Part shown: piece by piece, positions 22,545 through 33,561 of the stretch
Numbering within the stretch: position 1 is the first letter of the stretch
Layout: every line of letters begins with the position of its first letter
Assembly (NCBI RefSeq): GCF_001039355.2
Contig: NW_019775314.1
Span: forward strand, 5,384 to 69,383
Source: Lingula anatina
Taxonomy: Eukaryota; Brachiopoda; Lingulata; Lingulida; Lingulidae
DNA length: 64,000 nucleotides
Reading direction: 5' to 3'
Made by a program: the position numbers and the translations under genes
Notes under the pieces: generated by a model
What the model was told of the DNA's origin: nothing
The model's database searches: none
The model's input: the letters and a program-made list of their open reading frames with translations, nothing else

Positions 22545-22891
22545 TTGTGTGTGTGTTTGTGTGGGTGGTGTGTGTGTTTGTGTGGGTGGTGTGTGTGTGG
22601 GTGGTGTGTGTGTTTGTGTGGGTGGTGTGTGTGTTTGTCTCACCATGGGTTTTACAGTATACCTGAGACTATCCAATGAATTTTCAACATGATTTTGCAC
22701 CTCGCAATGGACATAACACTTGTCTTTTAGGTAACTGTAAATACCAGGGTGCTTTAATTTTGTCCAGCTGCAGCCACATATGGAAGACGCAGTTGTTAAA
22801 GATGAAATGATAACACAATATTTTACAACGACATCATCGATCAGGCCAAAAAGACAGCAAAAACTAGGCTCGTATTTTCATAATTTCAAGT
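21460..22891. repeat. Intergenic with GA/GT microsatellites
   Basis: No gene. A G-run lies at about 21500-21512 and an AT tract at 22203-22215. A compound GT/GA microsatellite fills 22395-22637, with GTGGGTGGTGTGTGTGTTT units at its end. The long frames over this tract are artefacts of the repeat. Confidence 0.85.
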
Positions 22892-24142
22892 TCAAACACA
22901 TGTATTTTTATTAATCTTGGTGCAGTTTTTTCCCGGGCCAACTATGTCTTTTGCGTGGTAACAGCCTCTGATGTCTCCATTTCCATACTGCCACTCAAGA
23001 AGCTCGCGTTTGGTATAAACTTTTGACGTTTTTGGCTCTTCGTGCAGCTTTTCACATAAACCGCACCAATTCATGTAGCGAGTTTCCAATGGCCTGGTTG
23101 ATGTGTGGGTGTTTTTCCACTCTAAATACGGAAGATACAGGGAATCGTTCTTATCTAATAAAAGAAGATAATCCGCCAGCTCTTTAGGTGACGAGAATTT
23201 TGAGGTGTCAATATGCATTTCTGGTCTTATGCCAAACCGTGAGTAATTGGCACCGCTTCTCGTTACTAGTACAACATCCAAGTGCCACGGTCTGAAAAAT
23301 TTCTCGGTCAGGTAGTCCACTGCAAAACTGTTTTCAAAGGCCAGATAGAATTTGTAGGTAGCGTTCACGTAACTCCAGCAAGATGGACACGGTCTTCCAC
23401 AATCGCCTAGAATATCGACATCAATATACTTCATCAGCTCTGCAACGTACTCCTCTCTCCTACTCCAAGTGACGCAATCACTCACAACCCATGCGGCAAG
23501 CTTAGTTTTCGATTTAACACTAGCAGAGTAGTTTCGTTTCAAAGGAATATCGCGTCTTACAATCATCCCATAAGGCGACCATATATCTGAATCCATTCTG
23601 AAAGTAAACGTCCAGTTAAACGAATTAAGAAGCATCTCTTTATTCGAATGGCTGAATATATTTGTTTGACAAGGTGGCTCTCTGGAGAAAAATACCCAAA
23701 CCTGGTGGCTAGGTTTCACATTTGGAATTTCACATTTCGGCTCCACTCCCTGACATTCACTGCGAAGCGCTTGATCGGCAATGTTAAATATAATAGCATC
23801 AGCGTTTTTTGACTGGCTTCGATCCGTAGTCAAAGAGCAAGCATTTACATGACACCACCGAAAAGGATTTCCCTTAGCTGGATCGTAGAAATAATATTTG
23901 TTGTTCCAAAACAGAATGGACTTTTCCTTAACTGGAAAGGCTTCGTTATGAGTAAGAGAACCGGTCTGCTTTCTTTGCCCACTGATGGACAAATTATCTT
24001 TCCTTTGCACGGACGTACCATAGTATCCAATGAGGAATCTGACAACGGCCCAGCAAAATATAAAGAGAGAGATGTTGAAAAACATACTCTTCACTCTCCT
24101 ATGGCTTGCCATTTTAATCCGACGGATTCCTTTTGCCAGCAT
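22892..24142 (-). CDS. Alpha-1,3-fucosyltransferase (GT10), intronless
   Basis: Moves fucose from GDP-fucose to GlcNAc on glycans in the Golgi. 416 residues with the type II layout: short basic cytosolic tail, membrane anchor (about 20-41), stem, catalytic domain. GT10 marks: QVWVFFSREPP, FNWTFTFRMDSDIWSPYG, the KFYLAFENS...DYLTEKFFRPW donor-site block, and a cysteine-rich C-terminus (CGLCEKL). The length is typical. After TEK the usual Val-Pro-Val-Gly stretch reads LDVVLVTRSGANY, a mild deviation. A second GT10 gene lies at 63061 with the same motif order, so these are dispersed paralogues. An inner ATG at codon 11 (MASHRR) is an alternative start. Acceptor specificity cannot be set from sequence. 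Confidence 0.92.
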   Translation of the reverse strand: MLAKGIRRIKMASHRRVKSMFFNISLFIFCWAVVRFLIGYYGTSVQRKDNLSISGQRKQTGSLTHNEAFPVKEKSILFWNNKYYFYDPAKGNPFRWCHVNACSLTTDRSQSKNADAIIFNIADQALRSECQGVEPKCEIPNVKPSHQVWVFFSREPPCQTNIFSHSNKEMLLNSFNWTFTFRMDSDIWSPYGMIVRRDIPLKRNYSASVKSKTKLAAWVVSDCVTWSRREEYVAELMKYIDVDILGDCGRPCPSCWSYVNATYKFYLAFENSFAVDYLTEKFFRPWHLDVVLVTRSGANYSRFGIRPEMHIDTSKFSSPKELADYLLLLDKNDSLYLPYLEWKNTHTSTRPLETRYMNWCGLCEKLHEEPKTSKVYTKRELLEWQYGNGDIRGCYHAKDIVGPGKNCTKINKNTCV

Positions 24143-25385
24143 TCTAATCTCAGTTGAAATGAAAATGAGTTGTTTTATTTGTAGCGTTTTACATTATCAT
24201 ATATCATAAAACACCTGTGTCGTTCGCACGCAAGGTGGTTAAAACATTCCTTTAACAGCCGTTTTTATGTACAGACACAGATGTGTCTGTACATATAGCC
24301 GTCACCTGCTGCTAAAATACAGATCAAGTTTGAAAATTAGCTTTATCGGTTTAGTTTTGATGAAGTTACACCTTTTTTGTATATAGGTGCTTTTTCCTCA
24401 GATTTAATTCTTAGCTATGTTAACAGTCTCATTATTGAACTAACTGAACATGTAAAAGTGTTCTTTTGATATTTTCTGCATCTTAACAATATTGTTAGTT
24501 GATTTTTTAAATATGATGGCAATCCTGTTCTTGTGTATTTTGTAATAAAATACAGGTTTTTGCAAAAAATTAATTTTTCACATATTGGCATTTTCAAGGT
24601 GTGACTTTGAACCTCCATGGGCTTGAAGACTTTTGCTAGTCAAGTTTTCTGAATATCCATGATACTTTTATTTTAATGTTAAATATTGATGGTCATTTTG
24701 TTGTTTAGCCCCCAATGGGACCCTCTGCACTAAATTGCGCCATAACTGGGTTTTATTGCGTTTTAAACTTTTTCCTCGTTAACGTTATCGCAATGGGTAT
24801 ATTTTAACAGCGCCCTTATCTATACTCCCCTCTATCGCAATATGTGTATTGCTACAAGGATAGATATATAAGTTATATTTTATGGGTGCATGTGCTGCAC
24901 TCAACGTAAAACAAAATGTGTAACCAGCCAATTGCACGGTCAATTTTTGTGTAGATTAAGAATTACATATTGATACCTTATATTACTTAATTATTGCATA
25001 GTGAAGTGTTATTTTGTCTTTGATATGCATTGTTCCCAAAAACATGTGGCGTATTAGCTACAATAAACTCAAGTGTCCATCTAATTTGTTAAAAGAAGTC
25101 TGTGAGGGCTTCGTACATGTGCCAAGATGATCTGATTTTTTGTTTGTTTGGACAATTGACGTGTTTATATTGTCTGGTCTCATTTGTCATACTGCTAATG
25201 GAGGGTAAAGTGCATAAGAGAGTACTGGTACCTACAAGGCTACCGGGGTATGTAAAGGAGGTGCATGTCTGTTGTGCACCCCCACCCCCAGCCACGCACC
25301 TACTTGACTCACTGTTGTAATTAACTTCATTTTAAATATAAGTCCATGATTATATTAATAAAAACGAAAATATGCTAAGTATTTT
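24143..25385. other. Intergenic, no gene; one palindrome
   Basis: Nothing coding recognised. A perfect 13-bp inverted repeat with a 2-base spacer lies at 24267-24294 and is listed separately. Confidence 0.5.
24267..24294. promoter_or_regulatory. Perfect 28-bp palindrome
   Basis: ATGTACAGACACA and its exact complement, separated by GA. It lies 125 bp upstream of the fucosyltransferase ATG. Each half contains GTACAGACACA-like sequence resembling a dimeric transcription-factor site; function is unknown. Confidence 0.5.
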
Positions 25386-25390
25386 CAGAT

Positions 25391-25652
25391 TGATAAATGA
25401 AAATTATCAAACACAAGCCGAAAACTTTCGTACCGTTAGCTTGCGGCCAATTTGGACGTAGGACTTCACCAGACTGATGTGAGCAGCAATGAATAGGGAC
25501 GGTGCGCGTGTGTGTTTGGGGGGGGGGGGGGGGGGGCAATCTACTTGACATTTATAAGAAGGTCCTGGCCGCTATACCACCTGTAGGTCAGTGAGTGTCA
25601 AAATCTGCTCACATCAGTCTGATGAAGGCCTACGTCCGGTACGAAAGTTTGT
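25391..25652. mobile_element. Foldback MITE
   Basis: Arms at 25457-25486 and 25605-25634 are near-complementary (CGTAGG-CTTCA-CAGACTGATGTGAGCAG), with outer arms carrying AACTTTCGTACCG. A 19-base G run (25518-25536) sits in the loop. The outer AAATTATCAAACACAA end is shared with the smaller element at 27635. Confidence 0.75.
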
Positions 25653-26310
25653 TTTTTTTTTACTTAATTGGGTTCAATGATTTCCATTTATGATCCAACT
25701 ACCAAGCTAATGAACATTTTGGCTCATTTCCACAGTGGTCTGCTTTTTTCAAACACCGTCTGACTTTAATATTGACTCTTGGTTCTTGCATTAGGAAGCA
25801 AGAGCACTCAAAGCTAACTATGAAATACCTTCCAACAGAAACGTTAGAATCATGTTTGGACTTTGAACAACTTTGTACAACGTTAAGAACATGAAAAAAA
25901 AAAAAACAGGTGCAGCGTGCTCTAAATGCGGCACTCTCTACCAGAGCAACCAATTAAGAAATATTATTTAATCAATTTCCATCATAAAATGCATTATACT
26001 AAAATATCAAGGCACTGAATTATTGTATATTATCTTATCATAAAATGTAAGTGTGATTACATAGCTTATTAGTTGTTCGTTTTAAGCGGTTTTCACACCA
26101 AGAATCCAAATAAACAGTGATAATGGGTGCATTGTTACATATACACCTCATAATACCAGTTACAAAGGCCATTTGGCAAAATAGTACATCCCTTCAAACT
26201 CACTCGAACTCCAGTTTGGCAAACATTTTACATTTGGAAGGCCTTTGGACGTATTGATTAATTTCCGTACTTATTGCCTATAATGCCAATCGCGATTGCC
26301 CAATATTATG
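25653..26310. other. Intergenic, no gene
   Basis: AT-rich, one A12 tract near 25893-25905. It leads into the promoter of the gene at 26376. Confidence 0.5.
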
Positions 26311-26317
26311 TATAAAA
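26311..26317 (+). promoter_or_regulatory. TATA box of PAN-M15 copy 4
   Basis: TATAAAA 65 bases upstream of the ATG at 26376, with GCCAAT at about 26285 as a possible CCAAT element. Confidence 0.7.
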
Positions 26318-26375
26318 CTCCGGACAACCGCACAGGCATCGTTCTTCAATTTGCAAACATTGAAGAAGCGTCGCC

Positions 26376-28445
26376 ATGAGAGTTAAGATATTGGTTTTCC
26401 TGGTCTTTGGTCTTGGAGCTAACTATGTGTATGGACGTAGGTATTTTGTTCTTGAAAATAAGCGACTAAAGCGTAAATTATAATGCATTAGAACAAAAAT
26501 TGGTTTTGATGACTTTAAAGAATTTGATCATTATCAGCTTAATATGAGACCAACAGGTACGTACCTGTATTACTGTACATAATCATCCCATGATCCCACT
26601 CGATTTCTACATTCAGCTGTACGTGACACGGCCCACTGAAATCCATTGCAGTTCTTGTTTAGACTGTTTTGCGCCTTTCGCTTTTTTTAAAGCGTCGCTT
26701 AGCTATCAACGTGTTGCACACCTTGCAAAACCGACGAGCCATCAGAAATCTATGCCAAATAAGAGTCAAAACACACTCCTTTCATAAATCAGCCCCAGTG
26801 TAAAAAAAAGGTGCTAGGAAAGAACTGACTATAAAACACAGTATTCCTGAAACTAATATTGCAAAGTTTCAAGATACCTGTATACAGCCCATTAAATATG
26901 CTATTTTACAGAGAATTGCCCGATGGAGCGACGCCCAGGAAGATATTACGTTCTAGGGCCAGATACCAGGACAATTTACAGTATGACGGAAGAGCAATGT
27001 CGTACAACATGCCAAAATGACGCCAAATGTCCTGCCGCTACCTACCACACAACTAAGCGCGTGTGTTGGTTGCATGCTAATGTGCGTACGTTGGCCCACG
27101 GAGCCAACTGGGTTGCCTTTATGAAACCGGAAAGATGTCAAGGTGAGATTTTTCAACCTCCACCTCTCTAAAAGCCCATCATTCTTATTTTCTTACTTTT
27201 CAAAAGTTTAACTATCACATTTTAATATTGTGAAAGACCGCATTATATTTCAGTTTTTGCTAACACAAATGCATATACGGTATGTGCACTAAACTTCAGT
27301 CCATCAAACATCATATATTATATTACAAACGCGTGGCATGGTCTTGTCTGGTAATTAAAACAAACCATCCAAATAAAATAAATATCATGTATACATAATG
27401 ATTGTTAATACCAATATCAGAGTCAAAAATACTTTAACACCCTCCTCTTCGATTTTAAATAGATTTGTAAACTTTTAAGTTAAAACATTTTTGTTGAACA
27501 TCAATTGTATCACACAGAGGGTACAAATGTATCATTATCATTGGAAAAGAGATGGTTTCCATTACATTCTCCGTAATTTGAACACATTTTATGATGATGA
27601 AAATGTTCATTAGGTTGGTAGTTGGAGCATATGTGATAATTATCAAACACAAACTAAAACGCTTTCATACCGTTAGCTTATGGCAAACGTGGATCAAGCG
27701 GTCAGTGAGTAAAAACATCTACTCACATCAGTACGGTATGAAATTGTTTTGGCTTGTGTCTGATAATTATCATATACGTTTTATGATATTTTATGTAACC
27801 TTTAATCATGGAGGGCACTCTGAGCAAGTTGATCTGCAGACTTATAGATCCGCAGATCAAATATGGGCGACCCACATAAAAGCATAGCCGACAAATCCTC
27901 TGATGGTGCCCCCGCCTCCACATACACTGTTCCTGCGGGGTTCTAGCAATTAAACTTCGGAGCCTTGTTTGAATCCGTTTAAAGGCGCATGTGGATGCAA
28001 GGAGACCGTTAGGGGATTAGTCGGCTTTACTATTGTGTGGGTCTGCTATATTTGAACCGCGGATCTATGACAACCCATTCTACTTTGCAGAGAGATGTCA
28101 GATGGAGCGAACCCCAGGGAGATATTACGTCCTAGGGCCAGATACCCGGACAATTTACAGTATGACGGAAGAGCAATGTCGTACAACATGCCAAAATGAC
28201 GCCAAATGTCCCGCCGCTACCTACCACACAACTAAGCGCGTGTGTTGGTTGCATGCTAATGTGCGTACACTGGCCCACGGAGCCAACTGGGTTGCCTTTA
28301 CGAAGCCGGAGGGTTGTCGAGGTAAGATTGTGTCTGTTTTTGAAAAGAGAAGTGAGGAGCCTCTCAAACCGTCTTCTTGCGAATTGCACAGACTTAACAA
28401 AGTTGCTGCTATGTATTTGTTTCATATCGAAACTCCCCACCCCCA

Positions 28446-28481
<36 letters not shown>

Positions 28482-29185
28482 TATTGATGAAGGGGTTGTT
28501 GCTGATAACGGATAAAGGTTGATATCAAAATAATTGAATGATAGGCCTATTAAGATAATCATATTAAATTTTAACTTAATAGCTTTACTTTAATACTAAG
28601 AAACAAAAATCAGACACAACTGTTCGGTCCACCATGAAGAGACCTTGTCCATTCACTTGACCATAGATGGTGACCAAGGTCCATAGATGGTGACCAAGGT
28701 CCAAAAACGTCAAGTTTGACCTATGGTTCTTAGTCTGTAAGTAAAGAAAAACCTTTTTTACCATCCTATCTAGAAACCATAAAAAACACAATTTTACTAC
28801 TATACATACATTCCAATATATCTTTATCTACAGTCCAAAGAGGAGAAGTCAGCTACGGCAGATCGGTAGTCAATAGCCAGGCACTAAAAATCACCCTGCA
28901 GGACATAGCAAACTTCTTAGGGGCAACTGTTGTCGTACACAGCGGAGTGCGTCAGGGTGCGGATTACTATGTAAGTGTAATATCGTGCCCTTCGCTTACC
29001 GTGTGAGGTTTCTTCGTCAGCCTAAAAAATAATAAATAAACGCTTTGTTTTCGTTTTTGAGGGATTATTTTTTATTGATTAGACTGTATTACGTTTCTTA
29101 ATATAAGGGGTCTATTCCCAGCTTGTCTCAGAAATGTTTTTTTTTTCGTATTCCATATTCTGTAAATACGCATATTATAATTACA

Positions 29186-29227
<42 letters not shown>

Positions 29228-29542
29228 CAGGGCAGTGGCTAGTTTATTGTTTTCTCTCCTTTTGTTCATTTTCAGCACTCCGTTGGTCAAGCCGCGGACA
29301 TAACCGTAAGTGGCATCGATACCAAAACAGTGTGGGACCGTCTCAAAAGTGGAGGTATCATGGACAATGAATACTTTGTCATGTACCACGCGCCAGGTCA
29401 GAGGTCATGCTCTTCCGGGACCCATTTGCATATTGCCCGCTGGGAAATGGAAAACATGAGCGGCAGAACCACTTGCTGGGTAATTGAGGGGACGACGCCT
29501 GAAAATACGTGCACGTCGATGAGCACCTCCATTTGCCATTAA
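26376..29542 (+). CDS. Secreted two-PAN plus M15-type domain protein (copy 4)
   Basis: Five exons, 26376-26436, 26912-27142, 28091-28321, 28834-28970 and 29276-29542 (phases 1, 1, 1, 0), give 308 residues. Signal peptide 1-20 (MRVKILVFLVFGLGANYVYG). Two PAN/apple domains (about 21-97 and 98-174) are encoded by separate 231-bp exons that differ at only a few codons. The M15-type part follows: VVVHSGVRQG, then H221 and D228 in HSVGQAADI, and H270/H272 in THLHIARW. Cysteines at RSCSSG, TTCWV, NTC and ICH match copies 1-3 in spacing. The splice plan is the same as in the minus-strand copies apart from the extra PAN exon. An AATAAA lies at 29888. Likely an extracellular zinc protein; peptidase activity and substrate are inference. 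Confidence 0.9.
27635..27771. mobile_element. MITE with GATAATTATC ends
   Basis: 137 bp with terminal inverted repeats of about 39 bp starting GATAATTATCA-ACACAA and containing CATACCGT. It is inserted in intron 2 of PAN-M15 copy 4 and shares ends with the element at 25391. Confidence 0.85.
27808..28085. mobile_element. PIF/Harbinger-like MITE ending at a splice acceptor
   Basis: Inverted arms carry TAGATCCGC-G-TCAAATAT, GACCCACA and AGCCGAC-AATCC, the same blocks as the elements at 62215 and 62390. The right end lies within a few bases of the acceptor CTTTGCAG (28083-28090) used by exon 3. Confidence 0.7.
28447..28479. repeat. 33-base A run
   Basis: Uninterrupted A tract in intron 3 of PAN-M15 copy 4. 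Confidence 0.95.
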
Positions 29543-30634
29543 ATGCGAGCATGGCACACGGTATACTTTAGCGGAACAGTCTGTATCGGCACGTTTTATT
29601 TATTAATTGAGACCTGTCAAAATATGTGATTATGCTTCGGGTTTTTATTCCTCGCCCTCCTCAAGTTAGATTCCTGCGTTTTGATGTATTAATGTGTTTT
29701 TTTTCGGGCCTGAGGGCTCCGTTGAAATTACTTTTGTATGAAATCTCCAGGGTGTTTAATTTTCTCTGAACGCTAAGCTTTAAGTGCTGCGGTACGGACT
29801 GTATTATTAAAGCATGCTGCTCCAGAAACTTGATTAGCAAGTCATTTCCTGCAACACTTTGACAAGTTTTAACTCGGACCGCATGCAAATAAATATCTTC
29901 TAAAACCCTACATATTTTTGTCTATTTTCATAGCACCACACTTGTTCGGTTTCCACTTTAACTGACACGACAGTCACGTACCATTTTGCCGATTTGCACA
30001 ATTTTTACGTCTCTTTAACAATCGGATGAACTCTAAAAAAATCACATTTTGTTCAAGACACCAGCTGATGAAATGCATAGAAGCAAGACATTAAAAGATG
30101 CGGTTTCTTATCCACTATAAGGGAACATTCCCATTGGCACTTTCGGTCTACGCAGATCGATCCAACTCCAAGGGATTCTCGCTAAATGCAGTCAGTTTCA
30201 TGAGCCCTAAGACATGCAAGTGTTTTTTCATTGATTTGCAATAAAAAACAGGGGTTGTAGGATCACTGGAATTTCTATAGGCCACCCACCCCTCATGCGT
30301 ATTAGGAGGTACAGTGCATGACCCACTGAGGACCTTCAACTATCTTAGTCGACCATAAATTTCAGATAACCTTTGTCACAGAAAAGATTTTTTCAAATAT
30401 GCTTATTTATTTTCTATGTTTATAAAGCTTTTTGAATAATAATAATAATAATAATAATATTTTGAAATCTATCTATGACTGTAGGACTAATAATATACAC
30501 GTGGAATCTATTTAAGTATATGTGTTATCTATACATCTGAGAATGTAACACCTGTGGAAATGACATTAATATCGCGCTGCTTATGAGAACAAAAACACAA
30601 GGAAAGGACAGTCCGCAGGAGAAGTTTGGCTAAA
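29543..30634. other. Intergenic with half a MITE
   Basis: Bases 30117-30200 match the outer arm of the nested MITE at 58273 (CTACGCAGATCGATCCAACT, CTCGCTAAATGCAGTCA). An ATA microsatellite lies at about 30436-30460. No gene. Confidence 0.6.
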
Positions 30635-33517
30635 ATGGTGATGTTGCACGGGATCCTGTGTTTCCTTGCTTGGTCGAGTAGGTAGATCCTTCAATATACT
30701 GACAGTTATTTACAACATCATACATGTTCTATATTTATCTATCTCTCTATCTTTTCATTTATTTTGCCTATGTTTTATTCGCTTCTGAAGTTGTTTGTTT
30801 TTGCATTATCAATTTATTTTGTCCTTACTTTTTGCGTGAATTTGCCATTGATGAATTAAGATAATGCGCTGTTGCACCGGAACATCAATATTTGTTATAG
30901 TGCACGAACCGCGCGATCTTGAAATGGGACTAGCAGTGTCATCAAAACCAAAATTATGGCATGAGATTTTTAGAGAAAAGTATCATCAAAATGTTAAGGT
31001 CACCGCTGTAAAAATGCAGTAAAAAGATATAACATTCAGAGGTAACGCTGAGGTTACACTCGACTTACTGATGCCGCCAGTACCGCTGCTACCAGATGCT
31101 TCTGAATAAAAAATTTAGATAAACCTGAAACCTACATGTAAAGGTAGACAGGGGTCAGCGGATAAGCCAACCGTCCTGTGAAAAATCATGACAGTGCTAT
31201 ACTAGTTTGTGTCCTGAATCTGGTTGTCTTCTACGTTCATGTCAAGTATACCCACGCATTTGCCAGGGGTGCCTATGCTTTCTACCAAAATTCAAGAACA
31301 GAAACGAAACCAAAGGCAGTATGCGTACTTTAGATGCATACCTAATGTATACTGAGAAAGAGGCGCACTTCTATTTGGGCTTTTTAATTTAATTAAAATT
31401 TAATTTCTAATGGTTGTGCTAATGAATCAACAACAATCAATATATTATGATTGATAAAACCATAGTACAAAATGTTACGTCTTGTATGAACCATGGGCTC
31501 ATAAATTTTAATTAAATTTTAATTAAAATTAATCTAACGGGTCAATGCAAGCAAACAGTTACATGTAGTTCAAATGTAAGAATTTGAAAAAGCAGCTTTG
31601 TGTTGGAGCACAAAGATAATTTAACGGAAGTCCCATCGGAGTTTGATTGATCCTGCCAATACAATAGGTTTATGGGAACCCAGTATATATTAATATTCAT
31701 ATTCTGATCCAGTGCTGACGGCCGACGCCATATGTCCAGACAAGGCGTCAAATCTTCAATTATGGAGACCCGGAAACAACCCAGGCGCTGATGTCACGAT
31801 TCCCAGGGGCAAACTTTACCTGTTGGACAGGTCGACGACAGTGAACAGCATCACCATTCAGGGTGGGTGTAAGTTATGTGGAGTTAAACTATTGAAATTA
31901 TCTAGATAGACAACGCACAGTACTTGTTCTAGTATTCGGGAAAAAAGAATTAAGCGTGTCAGCACGCTTCGCTACAATTGATTATATCTTTTTCCATTTG
32001 GCACTATTTTAAGTTTCAGCTATTAGACCCCTTTATATATAATTATTACTACATAAAATACAATTATCATCCTAGACAGATTGTTTCCTCGCAGAACGTC
32101 CAATCATCAACATTGTCGCTTTAACTGAAGATGTCTCGCAATGTATTATTGTGCTGTTCCAATGAGAAATCGCCACAACTTTATACTTACATGTATACAA
32201 GCACTGCTTTTTGCAGGAAAGCTGGTTTTCAAAGACGGGGTGGCACCGATCGTGGTGAAGACTAAACACATTCGTGTTGAAAATGGCGGAGAGTTACACA
32301 TTGGTAGTACTGATTGCAGGCAAGGTTTGAATGTACCTTCAGGCCATCGTCTTTATTGAAATAATTATAACCACGCCAACAGGTTAAGATTATTATATAT
32401 TTTAAATTGATAAATACCGCAACATTCTTTGCACCAGCATGCTTATCTATCGAGCTTCTGAAACTGCCCAGCATTTCTTTTTCAATTTTACCTAGTCTTT
32501 GCATATATATTTATTCTAAATATATTTTACATAGGTATCAGGGGAAAGTGACCATCGTCCTTATAGGCAAGTCAACCGATGGCGACGAGGATCCAGACTT
32601 TGGCAAGAAGTTTATCGGCGTCACTAAAGGTGGCACCTTGGAAATCCATGGCAAGGCAAAGACCGCCTGGACCTTTTTGGAAGGACACCTGACCGGTAAG
32701 TTGTACGGAGGATTTTAAGTACTAAATCCCGCACAATGGGTAAATTTGTAATGGACTACGTTGTTTGTAAACAGTAGTGTAGTCTTTACTTGATAGAGTA
32801 GGCTAATTACACATTTTAGTATATTCAGTTCGATGAATATACATCATTATTATTACTATTATTATTATTATTATTAACCAACTGAAATGCAAACATATTT
32901 GCATTACTTTTTGAAGATCTAAGGTCTGTCGGTGACAATGGGATTCATTTCATAAAAAATACAAAACGATAACGACGGAAGCATTTAGCATAATTTGTAA
33001 AGTGATAGTCTCTTGTGTTTTAGGTTCACTGGCGGAAGGGGCTGAAACCGACACCTCGATGAGACGAGGCTTAAACTTACGTGTGATAGACCGGCAGACT
33101 GGCCGTGTGACGGCGAAACAATCATTTGACACGCACGGCGACAGCACAGCATCGCAGGGACTGATTGACTTTATTAATAAACAGAAAAGTAAGGAACTAT
33201 TTTACACCTTGTTCTTGGGTAGATTACTGCAGATTTGTAGCTGTATTGTAATAACGAGCTCCAGCACAGAGAGAGGGATATAAAAACAAAAAAGTTCATG
33301 GTCATATTATCACAAGCACTTCGCTAACTTGTGTGTTATGATAATATTCAATGGCTTTTCTGTGGTTTCATTTTTTAAACTTCTGGGCATTGTCTTTTTA
33401 TATTTTGTTTTCATTCCTTTGGATTCAGTAACTGATAAAAAATAAGCTTGAAACCCTTTTCATACACAGGAATTATAAACGGCAAGACACCCCATCCCAG
33501 AATATTTTTGAAATAGA

Positions 33518-33561
<44 letters not shown>

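Noticed and set aside
22296-22700. 134- and 125-codon frames
   Set aside because: Translation of the GA/GT microsatellite only.
32320-32360. GT at 32324 as donor of CEMIP-like exon 3
   Set aside because: It leaves exon 4 out of frame with an early stop; the GC donor four bases earlier restores the conserved sequence.
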